Origin: DAOVRD01 sp964521715
Lineage (GTDB): Bacteria > Planctomycetota > Brocadiia > SM23-32
Assembly (NCBI GenBank): GCA_964521715.1
Contig: CAZFSS010000009.1
Span: 62,001 to 126,000 of the forward strand
Direction of reading: 5' to 3'
Length of the DNA stretch: 64,000 nucleotides
The translations under genes were made by a program, and so were the position numbers. Positions 1-7,913 of this stretch are shown here, piece by piece. Each line of letters opens with the position of its first letter. The stretch's first letter is position 1. The notes under the pieces were generated by a model that saw nothing but the letters and a program-made list of their open reading frames with translations, did no database searches and was not told the DNA's origin.

Positions 1-534
1 GAGATTCGGCGTCCACAAGAAGAGGCCAGCCCACACGGCGCCCCCGGCGACGCAGATGGCCGCGAGCGTCCAGTCCGGTATGTGCACGCACCCGAACAGC
101 ACCGCTGCAATCGGCACGATGAGCAGTGATGGGAGGCCGAGGTGCTTCAGGTTGGCCACGATCAGCCCCTGAACGAGAAACTGCTGCACCAGCGCCCAGG
201 CCGGATACAGTGCGAGCAATGCCACAAAGGATGGCGGAAGCGGCTGCCACCCTTTGATGATCCTGTAAGCCAGAAGGGCGAGGATGACGGGCGCGGCGAA
301 CGCAAAGCACCGCGCGCACGCCGGGCGGAAGTTGTCGAGCCGCAGACCCCATTCCTGCATTGTCGCGGGATTGCATCGTCCGCGCGCGACGGCGTAGCCC
401 GACCACAAGATCATGCAAGGCAGGATGAAGGACACCCCGGTCCCGACGAGGCGGCTGTACAGCAGGAAAGCAGCGCCGGTCAGTACAACGGCGCCGACCT
501 CGAGCCATCGTCTCCGGCTATCAGCATCTGGCAC
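1..534 (-). CDS. CPBP-like polytopic membrane protein, 3' end beyond window
   Basis: Partial gene of 178 visible codons, running off the left edge. A GTG start at 534 is preceded by a GGAGG ribosome site 9 bases upstream. The protein is strongly hydrophobic with about five membrane segments. The segment PAWALVQQFLVQG (residues 111-123) followed by FGCVHIPDW (about 148-155) resembles the core of CPBP (Abi/Rce1-type) intramembrane proteins, but the usual EExxxR motif reads QQFLVQ, so the catalytic glutamates appear replaced by glutamine while His151 remains. It may therefore be an inactive or divergent member. Family assignment is by pattern only and the C-terminal motif is not visible. Confidence 0.6.
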   Translation of the reverse strand, partial: MPDADSRRRWLEVGAVVLTGAAFLLYSRLVGTGVSFILPCMILWSGYAVARGRCNPATMQEWGLRLDNFRPACARCFAFAAPVILALLAYRIIKGWQPLPPSFVALLALYPAWALVQQFLVQGLIVANLKHLGLPSLLIVPIAAVLFGCVHIPDWTLAAICVAGGAVWAGLFLWTPNL

Positions 535-578
535 CCGGTGGTTCCTCCGGCACGTGAAAGGTCGGCCAGTGTGCCGAC

Positions 579-1013
579 CTACGCCAGCGGCCGCAGCAGG
601 GCGATGCGGGCGTTCTGCTTGATGTTCACGCCGCAAGCCGGCACGGTGAGTACCGAATGCATCTCACCGCCCGCGCACAGGCCCGCGGCGATCGCGCAGC
701 CGCAGCTCAGCAATCGCTCGTCGCCCACCAGCAGCGCGGGGGGCGCGCCTTGCTTCAGGCGCTCGTTGAACCGCACGACGTACGTGCCCTCCTCCAGCCG
801 CCACCATGTGTACTTGTCTCCCGGCGTGCGCTCCGTGGGCTCGACGGGGTGCCTACTGCACGGCTTCAGCTCGCTTCCCCCGAAGTCCAGCCTGCCCCGT
901 GTGTGGGCGGCGAAGAGCTCAGCCACCGTCAGATGGACGCCATGCGCGTCTACCTGCTTGTCGCGGTGGACGGCGTTCTCCAGCCAGTTGTCGAACAGCT
1001 CTTCCGGGGTCAC
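579..1013 (-). CDS. dUTPase/dCTP deaminase-fold protein
   Basis: A 144-residue soluble protein. The C-terminal half (GTYVVRFNE, about residues 77-85, then LLSCGCAIAAGLCAGGEMHS and ACGVNIKQNARIALLRP) follows the trimeric dUTPase/dCTP deaminase fold, where the last segment corresponds to the conserved motif near the uracil pocket (archaeal relatives read G-x-I-x-x-N-ARIAQL). If active it would hydrolyse or deaminate pyrimidine deoxynucleotides. The glycine-rich DSGYRG-type motif is replaced by AGGEMHS, so activity is uncertain. It is transcribed divergently from the fumarase gene, with a promoter at 1070-1098. Confidence 0.5.
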   Translation of the reverse strand: MTPEELFDNWLENAVHRDKQVDAHGVHLTVAELFAAHTRGRLDFGGSELKPCSRHPVEPTERTPGDKYTWWRLEEGTYVVRFNERLKQGAPPALLVGDERLLSCGCAIAAGLCAGGEMHSVLTVPACGVNIKQNARIALLRPLA

Positions 1014-1069
1014 GGTTTCCTCCTTCGGCGAGTCGGAGCGGGCGGGTCCGGGCGGACCCTGCGGGGGCT

Positions 1070-1098
1070 ACTCTAGCATCCCGAGCCGGCCCTTTCAA
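1070..1098 (-). promoter_or_regulatory. sigma70-like promoter for the dUTPase-fold gene
   Basis: On the minus strand TTGAAA (1093-1098) and TAGAGT (1070-1075) are separated by 17 bp, about 60 bp before the start codon at 1013. It lies back to back with a plus-strand promoter at 1119-1148. Confidence 0.5.
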
Positions 1099-1118
1099 TC
1101 AGTCCCGCGGCGCTCGAC

Positions 1119-1148
1119 TTGACGGCTTCGATGGGTTTCCCGTACAGT
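1119..1148 (+). promoter_or_regulatory. sigma70-like promoter for the fumarase gene
   Basis: TTGACG (1119-1124), 18 bp, TACAGT (1143-1148), ending 35 bp before the ATG at 1183. Confidence 0.45.
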
Positions 1149-1182
1149 CAGGAAGCCCAGGTGTCCCGACCCGACGGCCTGC

Positions 1183-2070
1183 ATGGGATGGATCATGGAC
1201 TCGGTCTCAGTCATAGATTCGGCCGACGTCACGCGCGCCGTCGCCGACCTCTATCGCCGGATCAACACGCAGCTCAGGCCGGACGTCCTTGCCGCGCTCG
1301 AGCACGCGATGGAGCACGAGGAGTCGGACCTGGCGCGCGAGATACTGGCGGCCCTGCTCGAAAACGAGCGGGTCAGCCGGTCGGAGGGCGTTCCGCTCTG
1401 CCAGGACACCGGGATGGCGGTGGCCTTCGTGAGCGTGGGGCGTGAGGTGGTCATCGGCGGCGAGCCACTACAGCAAGCGATAGACGAAGGCGTCCGCCGG
1501 GCGGCCCGCGAGCAGCCGCTGCGCGCCTCGACAGTGACCGATCCCCTCGAACGCGCCAATCCGGGCGACAACGCGCCCGCCGTCGTGCACGTGCAACAGG
1601 TGGAAGGGGACGGGCTGACGATCCGCCTGATGGCCAAGGGCGGGGGCGCAGAGAACATGGGGCGGCTGCACATGCTGACGCCCGGCGAAGGCCGCGAGGG
1701 CGTCGTGCGGGTGGCCGTCGAGACGGTGCGGGACGCGGGCGCGAACGCCTGCCCGCCGGTGATCGTGGGCGTCGGGATCGGGGGTGACTTCGAGACGGCG
1801 CCTCTGCTCGCCAAACGGGCGCTGCTCAGGGACCTGCGGCAGGCCAATCCGGACGTGCAGCTGGCCGAGCTCGAGGCGCGGATACTCAAGCGGGTCAACG
1901 CTCTCGGCATCGGTCCCCAGGGGCTCGGCGGGCGGACCACGGCGCTGCGGGTCCTGGTCGAGCAGGCGCCGTGCCACATTGCCAGCCTGCCGGTGGCCGT
2001 GAACCTCGCCTGCCACTCGCACCGCCATGGCTCCGTGACGCTCCGAGGCGAGCGGCGGAGCCTGGCGTGA
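1183..2070 (+). CDS. Class I fumarate hydratase, alpha (N-terminal) subunit
   Basis: Interconverts fumarate and L-malate with a [4Fe-4S] cluster. 295 residues, normal for the stand-alone alpha subunit (TtdA/FumA N-terminal half). Visible hallmarks: PLCQDTGMAVAFVSVG (about 69-84) with the first cluster cysteine, the glycine-rich AKGGGAENMGRLHML (about 150-164), ACPPVIVGVGIGGDFETAP (about 189-207) with another cysteine, and the C-terminal NLACHSHRH. A start at the internal ATG 1195 is also possible; neither has a strong ribosome site. The beta subunit (about 185 residues), which normally follows at once, is not here; the next gene is a GIY-YIG protein. Class I fumarases and L(+)-tartrate dehydratases share this fold, so the substrate is not certain. 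Confidence 0.85.
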   Translation: MGWIMDSVSVIDSADVTRAVADLYRRINTQLRPDVLAALEHAMEHEESDLAREILAALLENERVSRSEGVPLCQDTGMAVAFVSVGREVVIGGEPLQQAIDEGVRRAAREQPLRASTVTDPLERANPGDNAPAVVHVQQVEGDGLTIRLMAKGGGAENMGRLHMLTPGEGREGVVRVAVETVRDAGANACPPVIVGVGIGGDFETAPLLAKRALLRDLRQANPDVQLAELEARILKRVNALGIGPQGLGGRTTALRVLVEQAPCHIASLPVAVNLACHSHRHGSVTLRGERRSLA

Positions 2071-2112
2071 GCGAGGTTCGGGCGCAGGCGGCGCGCGTGG
2101 GACTGTGGCAAG

Positions 2113-2577
2113 ATGCGAAGGCTCAACCTTGAGGACACCGGAGTGCCCGACGGAGGCGCTTACGTCCTGGTGCTGAGGCAGGGGCGGCCGCACGTGGAAG
2201 TGCGCGTGGGCGCTCTCGGTGTGATCGCCTTCGGGCGGGGGTTCTACTGCTACGTGGGGAGCGCGCGGAACGGCCTCAGGGCGCGGCTCGCGCGGCACCT
2301 GCGGCGCGGGGGCAAGCGCCTGCACTGGCACGTCGACTACCTGCGTCAGGCCACCCAGCCCGCCGGCGCCCTGGCATGGGCGGAGGAGAGGGCCGACGAG
2401 TGCGCGCTGAGCCGGCAGGTGGCCCGCCTGGCGCAGGGCAGCGTGCCGGGCTTCGGCTGCAGCGATTGCCGGTGTCGCAGTCACCTGCACTACTTCCGGG
2501 CCGACCCGACGCGACGCCTGCGCGGCGCATCGAGCGCCCGCCTGGTTGAGGTGCCCGTGGGGCCGGCCGGTACGTAG
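2113..2577 (+). CDS. DUF123-type GIY-YIG domain protein
   Basis: 154 residues. GAYVLVLRQ at the start, FYCYVGSARNGLRARLARHL (about 44-63) as the GIY-YIG-like core, then HWHVDYL and a C-terminal cysteine cluster GFGCSDCRCRSHLHYF (about 115-130). This is the DUF123 family, found alone or fused to endonuclease III, related to GIY-YIG nucleases and probably acting on DNA. It begins 42 bases after the fumarase stop, so the two are likely co-transcribed, but no functional link is evident. The tyrosines of the GIY/YIG pair are present (YVL, YVG). Confidence 0.75.
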   Translation: MRRLNLEDTGVPDGGAYVLVLRQGRPHVEVRVGALGVIAFGRGFYCYVGSARNGLRARLARHLRRGGKRLHWHVDYLRQATQPAGALAWAEERADECALSRQVARLAQGSVPGFGCSDCRCRSHLHYFRADPTRRLRGASSARLVEVPVGPAGT

Positions 2578-2580
2578 AAA

Positions 2581-2603
2581 GAGGGCGGGACAATCCCGCC
2601 CTC
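2581..2603. terminator. Hairpin between convergent genes (bidirectional terminator candidate)
   Basis: GAGGGCGGG (2581-2589) pairs perfectly with CCCGCCCTC (2595-2603) around the loop ACAAT. It lies between the plus-strand GIY-YIG gene and the minus-strand clpC stop. There is no clear T-run on either side. Confidence 0.6.
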
Positions 2604-2641
2604 CGCGATGCAAACGCAGGCCGAACCGAAGCCCAGCGGCC

Positions 2642-5131
2642 CTAGGGAGCCGCAGGGGTGATCTTCTCCGTCGCGGCCTGGGGCTTGGCCTCTCCCTCTT
2701 CGAAGACCAGGGCGCCGTCTCTCACGTCGACGACGATGGAGCCGTCCGTGAACTTGCCGGCGAGCAACTGCTCGCTCAAGGGATCCTCCAGGTACCTCTC
2801 GATGGCGCGGCGCAGCGGCCGGGCTCCGAACTGGGGGTTGTAACCCTTCTCTATGAGCAGGTCTACGGCGTCCTTCTTGACGACGAGTTCCATGTCCTGC
2901 GCGCCGAGTCGCTGGCGGACCTTGTCGAGTTCGAGGCGCACGATTTCGTAGAGGTCTTCCATGCTCAACGCGCGGAAGACGATGATGTCGTCCACGCGGT
3001 TGAGGAACTCGGGCCGGAAGTGCTTCTCGACCTCGTCCATGAGCTGCTTCTTCATGGTCTCGTAGTCGGCTTCCTTGCTGCGGGCGCGGAAGCCGAGCCC
3101 GGCGCTGTTCCTGATGACCTCGGCCCCGATGTTCGAGGTCATGATCAGCACGGTGTTGCTGAAGTCCACGCGGCGGCCGAAGCTGTCGGTCAGCCGGCCG
3201 TCCTCCATGATCTGGAGCAGCATGTTGAAGACTTCGGCGTGTGCCTTCTCGATCTCGTCGAAGAGCACGACGGAGTATGGACGGCGTCGGATGCGCTCGG
3301 TAAGCTGGCCGCCCTCCTCGTATCCGACGTAGCCCGGCGGGGCGCCGACCAGACGCGACACGTTGTGCTTCTCCATGTATTCGGACATGTCGATCTGGAT
3401 CAGGGCCTCTTCGGCGCCGAACATGAACGAGGCGAGCGAGCGGGCCAGCAGCGTCTTGCCCACCCCTGTGGGTCCGACGAACAGGAAGCTGGCGACCGGG
3501 CGGCGCGGATCCTTCATGCCCGAACGCGACCGCCGGATGGCCCGGCTGACGGCGTTGACGGCCTCGTCCTGGCTGATGATCATCTTGTGGATCTCTTGCT
3601 CCATGCTGAGCAGGCGCGCGGCCTCTTCCACTTCCAGCCTGGCTAACGGCACGCCCGTCATCTTGGAGACGACCTCGCGGATCACGTCCTCATCCACGAC
3701 GCCGACCGTCTCGGCGCCCACGTTCAGTTCCTGCTCTTCGTAGGCCTTCTTTTTCTCTTCGAGCTTCTCGATCTGGTCGCGCAGGCTGGCGGCGCGCTCG
3801 AAGTCCTGCTGGTCGACGGCCTCGTCCTTCTCGATCTGGAGCCTGGCCAGTTCCCTCTGGACTTCCTTCAGCTCCGGCGGCGTGGACATGCTGCGCAGCC
3901 GGACCAGCGAACTGGACTCGTCTATCACGTCGAGGGCCTTGTCCGGCTGGAACCGGCCCGTGATGTAGCGCGTCGACAGGTCCGTGGCCGAGGTTATGGC
4001 CTCATCGGTGATCTGCACGCAGTGGTGGGCCTCGTAGCGGTCGCGCAGGCCCTTCAGGATGTCCACCGTCTCGTTCCGGCCGGGCGGGTCGACCATGATG
4101 GTCTGGAACCTGCGCTCGAGCGCGCCGTCCTTCTCGATGTACTTGCGGTATTCGTCCGGCGTGGTCGCGCCGATGCACTGCAACTCGCCGCGGGCCAGGG
4201 CAGGCTTCAGGACGTTGGAGGCGTCGATGGCGCCTTCCGCGCCGCCCGCGCCCACCAGCGTGTGCAGCTCGTCCACGAACAGGATGATGTCCTTGGCCTT
4301 CTTGACTTCCTGCATGACGGCTTTGATGCGTTCCTCGAACTGGCCGCGGTACTTCGTTCCGGCCACCATGAGGGCCAGATCGACGATGACGATCCTGCGG
4401 TCTTGCAGGAGCCTGGGCACGTTGCCGGTGACGATGTCCTGTGCCAGCCCCTCGACGATGGCGGTCTTGCCGACGCCGGCCTCGCCGAGCAGGACGGGGT
4501 TATTCTTCTTGCGACGGCACAGCACCTGGATGACGCGCTCGATCTCGCGTTCGCGGCCGATGACGGGGTCGAGTTCTCCGGACATCGCCTGCTTGGTCAG
4601 GTCCCGCCCGAAGGAGTCGAGCGCCGGCGTCTTGCTCTTGCCCTTGGCGAAGCCGCGGGGCTCTTCGGCCTCGGCCTCCTCCTCCGCCGTCTCCGGCCCG
4701 AGAAGCTCGATGAGCTGGTCTTCGACCTCCTCGATCTCGACGCCGAGGTTCATGAGCACCTGGGCGGCGATGTCGTCCTCTTCCTTCAGCAGGCCGAGCA
4801 ACAGGTGTTCGGTGCCCACGTAGTTCTGGCCCAGCCGCTTGGCTTCCTCGAAGGCATAGCCGAGGGCCTTCTTGGCGCGAGGAGCCCAGGGTAACTCCTT
4901 GCTGGTGGAGATGACCTCGGTGCCGCTCTGGACCTGTTTCTCGACTTCGAGCCGTATCCTCTTGGTGTCGACGCCGAGCCGTTGCAGGAGGGTGCTGGCA
5001 ACGCCGGTGCCTTCCCGCACGATGCCGAGCAGCAGATGCTCGGTGCCGATGTATGGATGGCCCAACCGCTGGGCCTCTTGCCTGGCGAAGGTGATGACCT
5101 TCCGGGTTCTTTCCGTGAGTTTGTCCATCAT
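2642..5131 (-). CDS. clpC: ClpC, AAA+ unfoldase of the ClpCP protease
   Basis: 829-residue class I Clp/Hsp100 ATPase that unfolds marked proteins and feeds them to ClpP. Two Clp-N repeats (residues 1-145), first AAA+ module with Walker A GEAGVGKT (about 217), a middle domain with a UVR motif (EIKx-type, DEAVDQQDFERAASLRDQ), second AAA+ module with GPTGVGKT (about 553), and a C-terminal D2-small domain. The tripeptide LGF about 40 residues before FRPEFLNRVDD fits the ClpP-docking loop. It is the last gene of queD-mcsA-mcsB-clpC, starting 25 bases after the mcsB stop. McsB-made phosphoarginine marks are known in Bacillus to be recognised by the ClpC N-domain; that role is inferred here from synteny. 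Confidence 0.97.
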   Translation of the reverse strand: MMDKLTERTRKVITFARQEAQRLGHPYIGTEHLLLGIVREGTGVASTLLQRLGVDTKRIRLEVEKQVQSGTEVISTSKELPWAPRAKKALGYAFEEAKRLGQNYVGTEHLLLGLLKEEDDIAAQVLMNLGVEIEEVEDQLIELLGPETAEEEAEAEEPRGFAKGKSKTPALDSFGRDLTKQAMSGELDPVIGREREIERVIQVLCRRKKNNPVLLGEAGVGKTAIVEGLAQDIVTGNVPRLLQDRRIVIVDLALMVAGTKYRGQFEERIKAVMQEVKKAKDIILFVDELHTLVGAGGAEGAIDASNVLKPALARGELQCIGATTPDEYRKYIEKDGALERRFQTIMVDPPGRNETVDILKGLRDRYEAHHCVQITDEAITSATDLSTRYITGRFQPDKALDVIDESSSLVRLRSMSTPPELKEVQRELARLQIEKDEAVDQQDFERAASLRDQIEKLEEKKKAYEEQELNVGAETVGVVDEDVIREVVSKMTGVPLARLEVEEAARLLSMEQEIHKMIISQDEAVNAVSRAIRRSRSGMKDPRRPVASFLFVGPTGVGKTLLARSLASFMFGAEEALIQIDMSEYMEKHNVSRLVGAPPGYVGYEEGGQLTERIRRRPYSVVLFDEIEKAHAEVFNMLLQIMEDGRLTDSFGRRVDFSNTVLIMTSNIGAEVIRNSAGLGFRARSKEADYETMKKQLMDEVEKHFRPEFLNRVDDIIVFRALSMEDLYEIVRLELDKVRQRLGAQDMELVVKKDAVDLLIEKGYNPQFGARPLRRAIERYLEDPLSEQLLAGKFTDGSIVVDVRDGALVFEEGEAKPQAATEKITPAAP

Positions 5132-5156
5132 GTGACCGCGTCTCCAGCGGCTAGTT

Positions 5157-6206
5157 CTAACCGCTTGTCAACACGTTTCTTACGTAATCTGCCCTGCGCT
5201 CATTGGCTACTGAGCTATCCAACACCTCGCCTTGTATTGTCTGCAAATGGGCGGGCAAAGTCAAGAGGAACAGCTTGTTGAGCGCCTCGATGCGGGTCTC
5301 CTCCAGCACGTTCATCTCCGCTCCCATGCGCACCTGGGACAGCAGGTTGAGCGCCTCCTGCGAGGATATGGCGGAGGCCGAGCAGAGCAGGTCGAACGCG
5401 CGCCGTATCCTGGCCTCGAACTTCGCCTTGTGCTTCCGGTAGAGGTTCAGCCGCGCCGTGCGCTCCATTTCGGCGAGCTTCGCTGCGGCCCGGCCGACCG
5501 TATCGATCAGTTCGTCCTCGGAGACGCCCAGCGTTACGTGGTTGGAGACCTGGTAGAAGTCGCCCGCCCCGTGTGTGCCTTCGCCGTAGACGCCCCGGAC
5601 CGCCAGCCGACGCTCCCGCGCGGTCTGGATGACCCTGTCCATCTCCTGGCCCATCACTATCGCGGGCAGGTGGAGCATCACGCTGGCCCGCATGCCCGTC
5701 CCCACGTTCGTGGGGCAGGCGGTCAGGTAGCCGTACTTCTCCGAGTAGGAGAACTTGACGGCCTGCGAAAGCGCGTCGTCGAGCTCATTGGCCCGCCGGT
5801 AGACCTCCTGGAGCCGCGAGCCGGCCCGGATGACCTGGAGGCGCAGGTGGTCCTCCTCGTTGACCATGATGCTCACCTGCTCGGCCTCGTCGAAGGCCAC
5901 CCCACGGACCCAGTCGCCCTCGGCCTGTTCGGCGCTGATGAGCCGCCGCTCCAGCAGCAACTCCAGAAGCAGTGGATCGAGTCCGTCCAGGCGAGTGTAG
6001 AACAGGGGAGGATCGAGGCTCAGGGACTGGATGGCGTGGCGGAGCAGCCCTTCGACTTCGGCCTTCTGTTCGTCCGAAGCTCGCCAGACGAACACGCGGC
6101 CGTCCACGTTGCGCGCCAACCGCACGCGACTGCTCACGACGACATCGCCTTCCGGGCCCCCTTTGAGCCATTCAACCGGCCTATCGGTCAGGCTTGTCAG
6201 GTTCAT
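5157..6206 (-). CDS. mcsB: McsB, protein-arginine kinase
   Basis: Phosphotransferase related to phosphagen kinases that phosphorylates arginine residues on proteins for ClpCP degradation. I place the start at the internal ATG (MNLTSLTDRPVEWL, 6206): the 11 residues encoded upstream are out-of-frame mcsA sequence. That gives 349 residues, normal for the family, with a 26-base overlap with mcsA. Conserved segments include VVVSSRVRLARN near the N-terminus, MVNEEDHLRLQV, CPTNVGTGMRASVMLHLP and the NHVTLG loop. The C-terminus reads VANERRADYVR where Bacillus-type enzymes have ERDxRRA: the Arg-Asp of the phosphoarginine-binding RDxxRA motif are replaced by Ala-Asn (see findings). Confidence 0.94.
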   Translation of the reverse strand: MNLTSLTDRPVEWLKGGPEGDVVVSSRVRLARNVDGRVFVWRASDEQKAEVEGLLRHAIQSLSLDPPLFYTRLDGLDPLLLELLLERRLISAEQAEGDWVRGVAFDEAEQVSIMVNEEDHLRLQVIRAGSRLQEVYRRANELDDALSQAVKFSYSEKYGYLTACPTNVGTGMRASVMLHLPAIVMGQEMDRVIQTARERRLAVRGVYGEGTHGAGDFYQVSNHVTLGVSEDELIDTVGRAAAKLAEMERTARLNLYRKHKAKFEARIRRAFDLLCSASAISSQEALNLLSQVRMGAEMNVLEETRIEALNKLFLLTLPAHLQTIQGEVLDSSVANERRADYVRNVLTSG

Positions 6207-6705
6207 TCGCTTGCTCTTGCAGCTCTTGGATGCGGTCACGGAGTTCCGCCGCCAGTTCGTACTGCTGGGCGGCGATGGCCTCCTGCTGTTCCTTCTGGAG
6301 GGCGTGGATCCGCCCGCGGATCGTGGCCCGCCCGGTGGCCTGCGGCGGAGCCTTGCCGCAGTGCTCCGTCGCCCCGTGGATGTGTTGGATCAGCTCCTCC
6401 AGGGACGACCCGAAGACCTCGTAGTCCTGCGGGCAGCCCAGCCGCGTGTTCTGGCGGAACTCCAGGTAGCTGATGCCGCAGAGGGGGCAGTGCCGCTCGG
6501 CCATCTGCTTCAGCTCCGGGGCCAGGGCCGCCAGCAGTTGCGCAAAGGCGAGCTGAGGCGTCAAGATGGCACTGGCGCCTTCCTTGTCCGCGTAGCACTT
6601 CTCGCAGTAATGATGCTGGACGGGCCGGCCGTCCACGAACTCGGTCAGGTGCCACGTGGCGGGATGCTCGCCGCACTTCTCGCAGATGGGCTCCTCGTCG
6701 CTCAC
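6181..6705 (-). CDS. mcsA: McsA, zinc-finger activator of McsB
   Basis: 174 residues. Zinc-type cysteine pairs at CEKC (about 8-11), CEKC (about 34-37), CPLC (about 72-75) and CP/HC later, and a C-terminal UvrB/UvrC (UVR) motif EAIAAQQYELAAELRDRI. McsA binds and activates McsB in Firmicutes. Its start overlaps the queD stop by 4 bases and its end overlaps mcsB, so the genes are translationally coupled. No CtsR repressor gene, the usual first gene of this operon in Firmicutes, is present; queD takes that position. Confidence 0.92.
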   Translation of the reverse strand: MSDEEPICEKCGEHPATWHLTEFVDGRPVQHHYCEKCYADKEGASAILTPQLAFAQLLAALAPELKQMAERHCPLCGISYLEFRQNTRLGCPQDYEVFGSSLEELIQHIHGATEHCGKAPPQATGRATIRGRIHALQKEQQEAIAAQQYELAAELRDRIQELQEQANEPDKPDR

Positions 6706-7118
6706 GTCTCCCTCTTCCGGTTAGGGCTGGACCCGCTGGCTCCCCGCGGGCGCCGGGGCACGTAGCTCGAGCCGCACTTCTCCGACTCCCAGCAAGTGAC
6801 GCGCTGCACGCGCACTCGATCGGGCAGGCTCGCGCCGAGGCGTCCCGCGACGTACCTGCACAGGTTCTCCGTCGTGGGGTTCTGTTCGTCGAAAGGCTTG
6901 ACCTCGTTCAGGTACGTATGGTCGAGCTCCGACAGTATGTCGTTGAGGAGCCCCTTGACGTCGCGGAAGTCCATCACCATGCCGAGTTCGTCCAGCTCCT
7001 CGGCGGCCAGATGCACGTCAACGCGCCAGTTGTGGCCGTGCAGGCGTTCGCACTCGCCTTTGTAGCCCCGCAGGTTGTGGGCGGCTGCGAATTGACTCTC
7101 CACCCTTAGCTCGTACAT
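6702..7118 (-). CDS. queD: 6-carboxytetrahydropterin synthase QueD (6-pyruvoyl-tetrahydropterin synthase family)
   Basis: Converts dihydroneopterin triphosphate to 6-carboxytetrahydropterin in queuosine biosynthesis. 138 residues, slightly longer than usual because of a basic C-terminal tail (PRRPRGASGSSPNRKRET). Zinc-binding histidines are visible in AAAHNL and in CERLHGHNW (the catalytic Cys-x3-His-x-His signature of QueD), followed by VMDFRDVK and LDHTYLNE, and the late glutamate in TCWESEKCG. It heads the mcsA-mcsB-clpC operon and shares its promoter at 7218-7246; its last 4 bases overlap mcsA. The physical link to arginine kinase genes has no obvious biochemical explanation. Confidence 0.92.
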   Translation of the reverse strand: MYELRVESQFAAAHNLRGYKGECERLHGHNWRVDVHLAAEELDELGMVMDFRDVKGLLNDILSELDHTYLNEVKPFDEQNPTTENLCRYVAGRLGASLPDRVRVQRVTCWESEKCGSSYVPRRPRGASGSSPNRKRET

Positions 7119-7217
7119 CCCGCTTGATTCCTGCCGGACCGATCCCGGCTGTTGGACGGACCCCCCTCGGACTCCGGAGCCGCGCCGCAGGACGACTCAG
7201 CTTCCTTCCGAAGGTAC

Positions 7218-7246
7218 ATTCTATTTCGGGCAGGTGTACGCGTCAA
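7218..7246 (-). promoter_or_regulatory. Promoter of the queD-mcsA-mcsB-clpC operon
   Basis: Minus-strand TTGACG (7241-7246), 17 bp, TAGAAT (7218-7223). The predicted leader is about 93 bases; I found no preQ1 riboswitch-like or CtsR heptad-repeat operator in it. Confidence 0.6.
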
Positions 7247-7372
7247 ATAGGCGGGGCTCTGAGCGCTGGCGGCGGGCCCTTTCCTGGGCCGCGCCCGCGC
7301 CCCGTAGCGCAGACCATGGACGCGCCGTCGCGGCAGGACGAAGCCGGCGTCCCGCTGCCGGGGACTCCCCTC

Positions 7373-7813
7373 TTAGCGGCTTCGGCGGTAGCTTCCTTCC
7401 AGCAGCGCTTCCGCCAGGACGTGTCCGCGCATGGCGGCTTCCAGGTCGTCCTTGCGGGAGCCTCTGCCCAGGCCGAGCTTCGTGTCCAGGGCGTACAGCT
7501 TGAACACGTAGCGATGTGTTCCGCTGGGCGGACACGGCCCGCCGTAGCCCATCCTGCCGAAATCGGTGCGTCCCTGGACCCCCTGCGGCTCTGATCCGCT
7601 GGCAATCCGGCCCGTGCCGGGCGGGATGTTCCAGACTACCCAGTGGTCGAACGTGCCGCCGGGAGCGTCGGGATCGTCCATGACCAGGGCCAGCGACGCC
7701 GTCCCCTTGGGCACGTCGCTTATCTCCAACGGCGGGGAGATGTCCGACCCGTCGCAGGTGAAGAGCGAAGGGATCTCGCCCCCGTGCTCGAACGCAGGAC
7801 TCGTGAGCTTCAT
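7373..7813 (-). CDS. YbhB/YbcL family PEBP (Raf-kinase-inhibitor-like) protein
   Basis: 146-residue soluble protein of the phosphatidylethanolamine-binding family. Conserved elements: FTCDGSDISPPLEI (about 18-31), the ligand-pocket motif DDPDAPGGTFDHWVVWNIPP (about 46-65), and GGPCPPSGTHRYVFKLYALD (about 92-111). No signal peptide. Bacterial members have no agreed function. It has its own promoter at 7864-7892 and is followed by about 250 bases with no gene before queD. Confidence 0.9.
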   Translation of the reverse strand: MKLTSPAFEHGGEIPSLFTCDGSDISPPLEISDVPKGTASLALVMDDPDAPGGTFDHWVVWNIPPGTGRIASGSEPQGVQGRTDFGRMGYGGPCPPSGTHRYVFKLYALDTKLGLGRGSRKDDLEAAMRGHVLAEALLEGSYRRSR

Positions 7814-7863
7814 GATTCACCCCCCTTGCTGAAAACTGGCTGACGCCGCGCCGCTCCTCGGCG

Positions 7864-7892
7864 ATTATAGGGAGGCGTCCCGCCCCCGTCAA
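7864..7892 (-). promoter_or_regulatory. sigma70-like promoter of the PEBP gene
   Basis: Minus-strand TTGACG (7887-7892), 17 bp, perfect TATAAT (7864-7869), about 50 bases before the ATG at 7813. Confidence 0.7.
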
Positions 7893-7913
7893 CGCGGGGC
7901 GCAGGCGCGCCCG

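Noticed and set aside
7119..7217. preQ1 riboswitch ahead of queD
   Set aside because: The leader lacks the A-rich tail and C-rich pseudoknot arm of known preQ1 switches. No such structure could be drawn.
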